Below, piece by piece: positions 1 to 4,910 of a DNA stretch of 5,002 nt. Below the pieces are notes generated by a model. It was not told the origin of the DNA and made no database searches. It saw only the letters and a list, made by a program, of their open reading frames with translations. The stretch is from NCBI GenBank assembly GCA_021160705.1, contig JAGHBZ010000091.1:1-5002 (forward strand), given 5' to 3'. The stretch is from Candidatus Sumerlaeota bacterium. Its GTDB lineage: Bacteria > Sumerlaeota > Sumerlaeia > MWCT01 > JAGHBZ01. Numbering within the stretch: the stretch's first letter is position 1; the number at the start of each line of letters is the position of its first letter. The position numbers and the translations under genes are program-made.

Positions 1-116
1 AGATGCCGATGAATAACCGCCTGACCGACGAAAAATGGCGTGACTTAATAAAACAAAATAAATTACCGGCTCAACACCCGCAATGGCTGAACTCAATTTA
101 TGGAGTAAGCCGTTAA
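1..116 (+). CDS. C-terminal fragment of a plus-strand protein, possibly DUF3160 family (5' end outside window)
   Basis: The codon frame set by the ATG at base 3 is open from the left edge to the TAA at 114-116. The last 37 residues begin MPMNNRLTDEKWRDLI and end PQWLNSIYGVSR. An RLTDE-x-W segment followed by a proline-rich stretch and P-x-W-x-x-S resembles what I recall of the C-terminus of DUF3160 proteins, a family of unknown function found in many bacteria and archaea. That resemblance is from memory and not an alignment. ATGs at 3 and 9 have no visible ribosome site within the window, so I read this as a tail and not a 37-residue gene. It ends well upstream of the flavodiiron gene and is separated from it by a probable terminator and promoter, so it is likely a different transcription unit. 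Confidence 0.5.
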   Translation, partial: MPMNNRLTDEKWRDLIKQNKLPAQHPQWLNSIYGVSR

Positions 117-166
117 ATCTCAGAGAGATTAATATTAATACAATAATCCTGAAAGAGTATTTTTTT
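116..166 (+). terminator. Probable terminator of the upstream gene: hairpin plus oligo-T tract
   Basis: Right at the stop codon lies a perfect 6-bp inverted repeat, AATCTC (116-121) and GAGATT (125-130), with a 3-base loop. A run of seven T residues follows at 160-166. The T run sits about 30 bases past the hairpin, too far for a textbook bacterial intrinsic terminator. The T run alone could serve as an archaeal oligo-U terminator. The segment between them also contains the 12-base palindrome ATTAATATTAAT (128-139), which could equally be a TATA-like promoter element. Confidence 0.35.
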
Positions 167-169
167 CTG

Positions 170-199
170 TTGATAAAGAAGTAGTAGCAAACTGATAAT
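170..199 (+). promoter_or_regulatory. Candidate sigma70-type promoter for the flavodiiron-desulfoferrodoxin operon
   Basis: TTGATA at 170-175 matches the -35 consensus at 5 of 6 positions. GATAAT at 194-199 matches the -10 consensus at 5 of 6 positions. The spacer is 18 bases. Initiation would fall near 206 and give a leader of about 130 bases, which contains the structured region described separately. If the organism is an archaeon the match is fortuitous, and the AT-rich 127-146 segment would be the more likely promoter element. Confidence 0.4.
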
Positions 200-205
200 A
201 CCACC

Positions 206-337
206 TCGGTTTAAACGCAGAAAAGTAAGGAGATTCGGTGCTGACAAATCTCAGCGGGCACACCTTTGGGGTGATTGCCAGTTCTCTGGATTATGTAAGA
301 AACAGGTGTCATTAAAAAATTTTAGGAGGTAGAGGAA
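206..337 (+). promoter_or_regulatory. Structured 5' leader of the flavodiiron operon, unknown class
   Basis: This non-coding stretch before the start codon is dense in complementary segments. GAGATT (230-235) pairs with AATCTC (247-252). GCTGA (240-244) pairs with TCAGC (251-255) and excludes the first pairing. GGCA-CACC (257-264) pairs with GGTG-AT-TGCC (270-279) around a TTTGG loop, with an AT bulge. CCAG (278-281) pairs with CTGG (286-289). TGACA (242-246) pairs with TGTCA (307-311). ACACCT (260-265) can alternatively pair with AGGTGT (304-309). Several pairings are mutually exclusive, as in a regulatory leader. I could not match it to any riboswitch or protein-binding leader that I know. 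Pairings were found by eye, without energy calculation. Confidence 0.4.
323..332 (+). promoter_or_regulatory. Shine-Dalgarno site of the flavodiiron gene
   Basis: GGAGGT at 325-330 lies 7 bases before the ATG at 338 and 13 bases before the in-frame ATG at 344, so it selects the first. A short ACCTC at 203-207, near the predicted transcript start, could pair with GAGGT (326-330), but five base pairs is weak evidence for control. Confidence 0.8.
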
Positions 338-1522
338 ATGGAAATGAAAGGTAGAGAAATTAAATCAGGCGTACGCTGGGTCGGAGCAATAGACTGGGAT
401 AGAAGGCTTTTTGACGAGCTCATTCCATTACCCGACGGCACAAGCTATAACGCTTATCTTATAGAAGGAGGCGAGAAGATAGCCCTTATCGATACCGTTG
501 ACCCGACAAAAGAGCAGGAGCTAATAACTAACCTCAAAGATAGCAGGGTTGAGCGAGTGGATTACATAGTATCAAACCACGCAGAGCAAGACCATTCAGG
601 TGCTATACCCAGGATGCTTGAGCTGTATCCGATGGCGCGGGTCGTTACCAACACGAAATGTGCCTCTTTCTTAAAAGACTTATTGCTAATTCCAGATGAT
701 AAGTTTCTGGTAGTAAAAGATGGAGAGACGCTTTCTTTAGGCAATAAGACGTTAAAGTTTATCCTTACCCCATGGGTTCACTGGCCAGAGACAATGGTCA
801 CGTATCTGGTTGAAGATAAAATTCTTTTTAGTTGTGACTTTTTTGGTTCGCATCTTGCCACTTCTTCGTTATTCGCCGAGGAAGGTGAAAAATTGCTTGA
901 GGGCGCAAAGCGCTACTACGCAGAGATAATGATGCCATTCAGAACTGTCATACGAAAAAATATAGAAAAACTCTCAGGGCTCAAAATAGACATAATAGCT
1001 CCAAGTCATGGACCTGTATATAAGAACCCAGCTTTTATTATTGACGCTTACAGGGAGTGGATAAGCGATAAAGTAAAAAATGAAGTCGTACTCCCTTACG
1101 TCTCAATGCACGGCAGTACTGAGAGGATGGTCTCTTATTTTGTGGAGCTTCTCATAGAGAGGGGCATAACAGTTAAGCCATTTAACCTCACAAAGAGCGA
1201 TATAGGGGAGCTTGCAATGGCGCTTGTGGATACAGCAACAGTGGTAATTGGAACCCCGATGGTTCTTGCAGGTGCACATCCTTCAGCGGTCTACGCCACA
1301 TATCTTGTGAACGCTCTCCGACCAAAACTAAAATTTGTCTCAATCATTGGTTCTTATGGTTGGGGTGGGAAATTCGTAGAACAACTCAAAGAACTTCTAA
1401 GCGGTATCAACGCTGAATTTATTGAGCTCGTTATTATAAAAGGGTATCCCGAGAATGAAGATTTTAAAGCATTAGAAAGATTGGCTGACGAAATCCTTAA
1501 AAAACATAAAGAGTTGGTTTGA
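338..1522 (+). CDS. fprA: FprA-type A flavoprotein (flavodiiron protein; O2/NO reductase)
   Basis: A cytosolic enzyme that reduces O2 to water, or NO to N2O, at a non-haem di-iron site, with FMN passing on the electrons. The 394 residues match the usual two-domain class A length. Residues 1-245 form the metallo-beta-lactamase-like domain with the full ligand set: H81-x-E83-x-D85-H86 (in SNHAEQDHSG), H148 (in TPWVHWPETM), D167 (in SCDFFGSH) and H224 (in PSHGP). Residues about 250-394 form a flavodoxin domain with the phosphate loop VSMHGSTERM (255-264), GTPMVLAGAHP (305-315) and the FMN loop IGSYGWGG (337-344). No rubredoxin or NADH-oxidoreductase domain is fused, so the donor (rubredoxin, F420H2 in methanogen homologues, or another) cannot be read from the sequence. 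It is followed after 24 bases by desulfoferrodoxin, which supports an oxygen-defence role. The family assignment is secure; O2 versus NO preference is open. Confidence 0.95.
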   Translation: MEMKGREIKSGVRWVGAIDWDRRLFDELIPLPDGTSYNAYLIEGGEKIALIDTVDPTKEQELITNLKDSRVERVDYIVSNHAEQDHSGAIPRMLELYPMARVVTNTKCASFLKDLLLIPDDKFLVVKDGETLSLGNKTLKFILTPWVHWPETMVTYLVEDKILFSCDFFGSHLATSSLFAEEGEKLLEGAKRYYAEIMMPFRTVIRKNIEKLSGLKIDIIAPSHGPVYKNPAFIIDAYREWISDKVKNEVVLPYVSMHGSTERMVSYFVELLIERGITVKPFNLTKSDIGELAMALVDTATVVIGTPMVLAGAHPSAVYATYLVNALRPKLKFVSIIGSYGWGGKFVEQLKELLSGINAEFIELVIIKGYPENEDFKALERLADEILKKHKELV

Positions 1523-1546
1523 AAAATCTTTACAGGGAGAGGTAAA

Positions 1547-1930
1547 ATGACAAAGAAACTTGAAGTCTACAAATGCGAAATATGCGGTAATGTGGTGGAG
1601 ATGCTCCACGAGGGAAAAGGTGAACTTATTTGTTGTGGACAGCCTATGCTTCTAATGGAAGAGAAAACCGCTGATAGCTCTATTGAAAAACACGTCCCGT
1701 TTATTAAAAGAGAAGGTTCTCAATATGTGGTCAGAGTTGGCGAGACTACACTGCACCCGATGGAGGAAAAACATTATATTGAGTGGATAGAGCTCATTGT
1801 TGACGGCGTTATTCACAGAAAACATCTGAAACCCGGAGACCAGCCTGAGGCAGTCTTTGAAATACCCGAAGGCATTGAAGTCTCTGCAAGAGAAATGTGT
1901 AATATTCACGGACTCTGGGTCGGTAAATAA
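1547..1930 (+). CDS. dfx: Desulfoferrodoxin (2Fe superoxide reductase)
   Basis: Reduces superoxide to hydrogen peroxide without releasing O2, using electrons usually supplied by rubredoxin. The 127 residues are the normal class I length. Residues 1-37 form the desulforedoxin-like domain with four cysteines for Fe centre I: C10-x2-C13 and C29-C30. The rest is the neelaredoxin domain. Centre II ligands are H49, H70, H76, C118 and H121 (the last two in EMCNIHGLW). The catalytic loop residues E47 and K48 (EKHVPFI) are intact, so both iron sites should be functional. A ribosome site, GGGAGAGGT at 1535-1543, precedes the ATG by three bases. The 24-base gap after the flavodiiron gene, with no terminator in it, indicates co-transcription. 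The peroxide produced needs a peroxidase or rubrerythrin, which is not in this window. Confidence 0.96.
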   Translation: MTKKLEVYKCEICGNVVEMLHEGKGELICCGQPMLLMEEKTADSSIEKHVPFIKREGSQYVVRVGETTLHPMEEKHYIEWIELIVDGVIHRKHLKPGDQPEAVFEIPEGIEVSAREMCNIHGLWVGK

Positions 1931-2022
1931 CAGGCAACTGATAAAATTACACACTCTGGTCATCCTGAAGCTCGTCCGTTAAATCTCCTCTCTTACATCT
2001 TTAAAAAAGGGAATTATGTATT

Positions 2023-2688
2023 GTGGCAAGGCGCTACCGACTGCTTTACTTTTGCGAGACAATCTTAGTATATGCGATTTCTATAGGCGTGGTATATTAC
2101 GCCACCTCTCTCTTCAATTATCTGCCAGGGGGTTCATTACTTAATCGTCCTTTTAATGCCTGTTTTCTCCGGGTTAATTTAAGGTTCACATCTTTGCTCG
2201 CTTTTGTTATGGGATGCGTTCTCTTACCACTGCTCTGGGAACGTGTATTCCGAAAACGTAACCTCCGGGACTTTGGTGTCCGTATACCTGAAAAATTCCT
2301 GACAAACGCTCTTCTTAGCATACTTCTATTTCTCTTACTTTTTGTTTATGTTCACATAGTCTTAGCCACGCCGAGAGCACGACCTCCCTTTACACCTCTA
2401 TGTTTTTTTCTTATTTGTGTGGGATGGTTGGTCTCAGCGTTTTGTGAAGAATTTTTATTCAGAGGGTTCATCCAGCGACGATTCTCGCACTGTCTGGGAA
2501 CCTATTCAGGATGGGTGGTGGCATCAATATTTTTTGCATTCCTGTTTCATCCATTAGCACCGATATTAGATAATCTATTGTTCCGGTTCCCCTTTGCGCT
2601 CATTGTTGGTTTTGTATATTTAAGAACCCAATCCATACTCATCCCGACGGTTATGCATTGGGCAATGAATATGTTATTTGCCGGATGA
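2023..2688 (+). CDS. CPBP-family intramembrane glutamic protease-like protein (CAAX protease/Abi)
   Basis: A 221-residue polytopic membrane protein. Hydrophobic segments lie near residues 8-32, 55-72, 94-115, 123-140, 162-180 and 186-210. The CPBP (Rce1-like) motifs are present: E142-E143-x3-R147 (in CEEFLFRGF), H176 (in FFAFLFHP) and H212-x3-N216 (in MHWAMN). The phenylalanine usually four residues before the second-motif histidine is alanine 172 here, flanked by F171 and F173, so the motif is slightly off but its histidine is kept. Bacterial and archaeal members cut membrane or secreted peptides or are linked to immunity and protein secretion; the substrate is unknown here. The start is GTG at 2023, with AAGGGA about ten bases upstream. 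It lies 92 bases after desulfoferrodoxin with no clear terminator between, so read-through is possible. Arginine codons are mostly CGN, unlike the AGR-rich flavodiiron gene. Confidence 0.88.
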   Translation: MARRYRLLYFCETILVYAISIGVVYYATSLFNYLPGGSLLNRPFNACFLRVNLRFTSLLAFVMGCVLLPLLWERVFRKRNLRDFGVRIPEKFLTNALLSILLFLLLFVYVHIVLATPRARPPFTPLCFFLICVGWLVSAFCEEFLFRGFIQRRFSHCLGTYSGWVVASIFFAFLFHPLAPILDNLLFRFPFALIVGFVYLRTQSILIPTVMHWAMNMLFAG

Positions 2689-2734
2689 GATAGATTGCAT
2701 TCTTGCATACTTCAGATGGGCTTATGATGAAATA

Positions 2735-3088
2735 TTATTTGTCTTCTTCTGTACGCCCGTAATCGTCGTTGATACGGACAACATCATCAAGCTCGGTTGT
2801 GGAGACCTCAAAGACTTTTGCGTCTTCAAGGGCTTCAAGACGATGCCAGGTACCCGGAGGGAGCTCGTATGCATCACCCGGACCCACAATCCGTTCTTTA
2901 AGGTCGTCTGGTCCCGTGCCTATAGTTAGTTTTATTTTTCCCGCCTCAATATATTGCGTTTCATGTTTAACACGGTGATACTGTAGGCTCAGGCGCATAC
3001 CTTTTTTAACAATTAGAATTTTGCCGACGTATTTATCGGTCACTGCCCACCAGCGTTCTTCACCCCAGGGTTTTTTTACAATCTTCAT
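2735..3088 (-). CDS. Stand-alone cupin, mannose-6-phosphate isomerase type II C-terminal-like
   Basis: A 117-residue single cupin domain resembling the C-terminal phosphomannose isomerase part of bifunctional GDP-mannose pyrophosphorylase/isomerases. Visible marks are the N-terminal KPWGEE (6-11), YVGKILIVKKG (20-30) and LSLQYHRVKHET (33-44), which gives metal-ligand candidates Q36, H38 and E43. They continue with GDAYELPPGTWHRLEA (71-86), with ligand H82, and the family tail ELDDVVRINDDYGR (99-112). It would interconvert fructose 6-phosphate and mannose 6-phosphate, or act on a related sugar. With no pyrophosphorylase domain and no sugar genes beside it, activity is inferred, and a generic sugar-binding cupin is the alternative. 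The ATG at 3088 is preceded by TGGAGGTA (3093-3100 in complement), a strong ribosome site. The gene converges with the CPBP gene, 46 bases between stops. Confidence 0.88.
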   Translation of the reverse strand: MKIVKKPWGEERWWAVTDKYVGKILIVKKGMRLSLQYHRVKHETQYIEAGKIKLTIGTGPDDLKERIVGPGDAYELPPGTWHRLEALEDAKVFEVSTTELDDVVRINDDYGRTEEDK

Positions 3089-3146
3089 TCTCTACCTCCA
3101 GTCAGAATACCTTGCAATTGTCAAAGGTTTAACGAACCGACGCAAT

Positions 3147-3176
3147 ATAATAAATCTAAATTAATGTATTTATGAA
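3147..3176 (-). promoter_or_regulatory. Candidate promoter of the cupin gene
   Basis: Read on the minus strand, TTCATA (3176-3171) and TATTAT (3152-3147) are separated by 18 bases and match the bacterial consensus at 4 and 5 of 6 positions. In an archaeal reading, the same TTTATTATATT segment (3154-3144) would be a TATA box. Either way, initiation would fall roughly 40-60 bases before the cupin start codon. The region is AT-rich, so a chance match is possible. Confidence 0.3.
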
Positions 3177-3280
3177 CCCTCACTTTTTCAAGAGATAAAC
3201 ACCTAATTGTTAGATAATTTTATGGAATTTCCTGACATAGTAACACCTTACCCTAACATTAACCATTGTGTATAAATTTT

Positions 3281-3467
3281 TTACAATTTTTGTTCATATA
3301 TTGAGGTAATATTTTTTTCAGGAATTGTCCCCTCATTTGCTCGGCTATGAAATTGTTCTACTACCTCGGGTATTCTATTAAAGAGATGATTATCCCAGAC
3401 CTGATGACGTATATTTGACCATATCCTCTGGAATTCTATTCAAGAAATAAGACAGCACAGATTTCAT
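3281..3467 (-). pseudogene. Possible broken gene: two out-of-frame fragments sharing an NRIPE peptide
   Basis: On the minus strand, an ATG at 3467 opens a 25-residue frame (MKSVLSYFLNRIPEDMVKY..., stop 3392-3390). In another frame, 52 codons are open from 3439 to the TAA at 3283-3281, with no usable start codon. Its C-terminal part includes DNHLFNRIPEVVEQFHSR. The two NRIPE copies are encoded 61 bases apart (3425-3443 and 3364-3382, 16 of 19 bases alike). Inside NRIPE the only differences are third positions (ATT/ATA for I, CCA/CCC for P). This suggests a former coding sequence with a repeated unit and a one-base shift. I do not recognise the family. It lies directly downstream of the DUF58 gene on the same strand. 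Non-coding sequence with a chance repeat is the main alternative. Confidence 0.3.
3364..3443. repeat. Imperfect direct repeat, 19-base units 61 bases apart
   Basis: CCTCGGGTATTCTATTAAA at 3364-3382 and CCTCTGGAATTCTATTCAA at 3425-3443 match at 16 of 19 positions. Weaker similarity continues about ten bases to the right of each copy. On the minus strand each copy encodes the NRIPE peptide, but in different frames. Confidence 0.5.
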
Positions 3468-3508
3468 TCGTCTGCTAAACCTCAAGTAAGAAATGTTATT
3501 ATCTGTGC
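3455..3508 (-). terminator. Inverted repeat just past the DUF58 stop codon, possible terminator or 3' stem-loop
   Basis: GCACAGAT (3455-3462) and ATCTGTGC (3501-3508) form an 8-bp perfect stem around a 38-base loop, in which CATT (3465-3468) and AATG (3492-3495) could add a second short stem. On the minus strand the stem begins about ten bases after the DUF58 stop and is followed by a moderately T-rich TGTCTTATTTCTT. On the plus strand it is followed by GGGTC and seven T residues, so it could act in either direction. The long loop makes this uncertain. Confidence 0.35.
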
Positions 3509-3518
3509 GGGTCTTTTT

Positions 3519-4712
3519 TTAAATCTTTTGTGGCTGAGTGTTCTGGGATGAGAGTGTACTCTTACTTGGACTCTTCCGCAATAACTCTGAGACATTAATG
3601 TGACGCACATCAATAATTTCTACATTTTCACCTTTTGGCTGAAGAATGGACTCATCCGTGAATTGAAGATAAATAACGGCTGATTCTGCTTCTGGACGGG
3701 TGATTGTAAGTGAGAGTTTCGGGGGTTCTTCTGTGAACTCAAGCAGAGCAAGTGCACGCATTATGCGATGTAGATGACTCGTCCCTGTACTGAAAGGAAT
3801 TTTCCCTGATGCCGTTACTACCTGAACATTATAACCATTGTCTATCAGCAATTTAGCAAATGAAGCACCAATAATTATTGCCCGCTCAAAGAAGTATCTT
3901 AGTTGTTGGTCAACGTTTCTGCTATCCGCAATGTGGTTATTGATAATAATTGAGACACGTTTCTTTTCTTCTTTCTCAAATTCACGCACCATAATTTCTC
4001 TGGCACGAGCACTCACTTTCCAGTGAATCAGCCGTGCACTGTCCTCCAGAGTATATTCTCTGAGCCCATACAGGCTTGTGCCGACGCCTTTTCTGGAGCT
4101 CTCAATTTCTCCGCTTTCTATGGAATGTCCCTTCACAAGTGAACGAACATCTACGATTTGCGGATAGACAATAATTTGATGCTGAAGAGTTATATCCACA
4201 GAACGCTCAAATAATCCAAAGGGGAAACGCGAGCTGATTCGTATTCTTTCAAGCTCGTACAGCCCACGGCGGGGGAAAAGTAAATAATACGAAATCATCT
4301 GTGTCTTACGAGGTGGAATGTGAAAAACGTAGCCTGCTCCATATTTTTCATTCTCTTTACCAATGTCAGTAAATTGCAGGGAGTAAGATGAGAAGAGAGG
4401 TTTTTTGTTTTTAATCTCCAGATGGACTAACTGAGGTTCGCCAGCAATTGCCTGCCTGGGTGCAATGCGCTGAACTTTAAGTCCACTCAAGGTCAGACTC
4501 GATACTACTCCAGACAACAACAGTAAGCATAGCATCATTGATAACACTAAATATAAAAGATTCGCACCAGTATTTAACGCCGCCATACCAATAAGCAAAG
4601 TCAGGATTATAAACATTAATCCTTCAAACGTGATACGGCGATGCCGACGCCGGAGTGCTGAGGGGATTATCCCTTCTATTGATTTACTGATTGATTTTAA
4701 TCTCTGGAACAT
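3519..4712 (-). CDS. DUF58 domain-containing membrane-anchored protein
   Basis: A 397-residue protein with a basic N-terminus (RRRHRR at 21-26) and two adjacent membrane helices near 30-48 and 50-73 containing the family signature NTGANLLYL (47-55). A beta-rich region (about 78-185) includes PRRGLYELERIRI (147-159) and SRFPFGLFER (161-170). The DUF58 core follows: YGLREYTLEDSARLIHWK (215-232), SARAREIMVREFEKE (234-248) and a vWA-like strand, RVSIIINN (252-259). The metal-site DxSxS of true vWA domains is absent there. The tail, about 375-397, is polar (S, Q, T, K). DUF58 genes usually sit with a MoxR AAA+ ATPase and transglutaminase or vWA genes and are thought to help assemble or mature envelope proteins. 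None of these is adjacent here. The ATG at 4712 is the only start before an in-frame stop (TAA at 4727-4725) and has a weak ribosome site. Confidence 0.9.
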   Translation of the reverse strand: MFQRLKSISKSIEGIIPSALRRRHRRITFEGLMFIILTLLIGMAALNTGANLLYLVLSMMLCLLLLSGVVSSLTLSGLKVQRIAPRQAIAGEPQLVHLEIKNKKPLFSSYSLQFTDIGKENEKYGAGYVFHIPPRKTQMISYYLLFPRRGLYELERIRISSRFPFGLFERSVDITLQHQIIVYPQIVDVRSLVKGHSIESGEIESSRKGVGTSLYGLREYTLEDSARLIHWKVSARAREIMVREFEKEEKKRVSIIINNHIADSRNVDQQLRYFFERAIIIGASFAKLLIDNGYNVQVVTASGKIPFSTGTSHLHRIMRALALLEFTEEPPKLSLTITRPEAESAVIYLQFTDESILQPKGENVEIIDVRHINVSELLRKSPSKSTLSSQNTQPQKI

Positions 4713-4761
4713 CCGAAAACCTACTTATGGACTTAAAATGCGTACATTGGATTAAAACACT

Positions 4762-4790
4762 ACTATACATACAATTGTGAGTGCTCACTG
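4762..4790 (-). promoter_or_regulatory. Weak candidate promoter of the DUF58 gene with an operator-like palindrome in the spacer
   Basis: On the minus strand TATAGT (4767-4762) is a 5-of-6 match to a -10 box, 49 bases before the start codon. The -35 position 17 bases upstream reads CAGTGA (4790-4785), a poor match, which would suit a regulated promoter. The palindrome GTGAG-TG-CTCAC (4777-4788) overlaps the spacer and -35 position, where a bound repressor would block polymerase. This is inferred from arrangement only. Confidence 0.3.
4773..4788. promoter_or_regulatory. Palindromic operator-like site, similar to a LacI-type operator
   Basis: AATTGTGAGTGCTCAC contains the inverted repeat GTGAG (4777-4781) and CTCAC (4784-4788) with a 2-base centre. 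It matches 15 of the first 16 bases of the symmetric E. coli lac operator AATTGTGAGCGCTCACAATT; the right flank (TGCT) does not match. No regulator gene is present in the window, so the binding protein is unknown. Confidence 0.35.
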
Positions 4791-4910
4791 CTGTTTCGTC
4801 AACTTACTTCAGATAACATAGGCTCACTTCTCACCAACTTGGGGAAATAATCCTATTCCGGAGAGTTTTTGCATCACTGTTTTTTAAAAGAATTTTTTAA
4901 AGTACTATTT

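Larger units (their letters stand above)
3089..3518. other. Stretch of 430 bases without an intact gene
   Basis: From left to right it holds the cupin ribosome site and promoter region (3089-3176) and an AT-rich part with no recognisable feature (about 3177-3280). Next come two overlapping out-of-frame peptide fragments on the minus strand (3281-3467) and an inverted repeat (3455-3508) near the DUF58 stop codon. Oligo-T runs on the plus strand at 3312-3318 and 3513-3519 are not downstream of any plus-strand gene. No tRNA or complete open frame with a start and ribosome site is visible. Confidence 0.7.

Noticed and set aside
206..311. Match of the leader to known riboswitches (TPP, cobalamin, fluoride, SAM, c-di-GMP) or to a tRNA
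   Set aside because: The conserved cores of these classes are absent; only a loose CTGGATTAT similarity to the TPP element was seen, without its partner motifs.
110..1987. Exact 12-base repeat CCGTTAAATCTC at 110-121 and 1976-1987, downstream of two genes
   Set aside because: One 12-base match in 5 kb is expected about as often as not by chance, and flanking bases do not agree.
2015..2017. ATG at 2015 as an alternative start for the CPBP gene
   Set aside because: It is in a different frame from the CPBP protein; the GTG at 2023 is in frame and precedes the first membrane segment.
2678..2929. Plus-strand open frame of 83 codons overlapping the end of the CPBP gene
   Set aside because: It runs antisense to the clearly recognisable cupin gene, and its translation has no family features and no ribosome site.
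338..4712. Shadow open frames opposite the flavodiiron, desulfoferrodoxin, CPBP and DUF58 genes
   Set aside because: All lie within genes with strong family motifs on the opposite strand and show no protein-like features of their own.
4880..4901. Tandem TTTTTTAAA-like runs
   Set aside because: Low-complexity AT-rich DNA between two minus-strand genes. The T runs are on the plus strand, where no gene ends, so they are not a convincing terminator.
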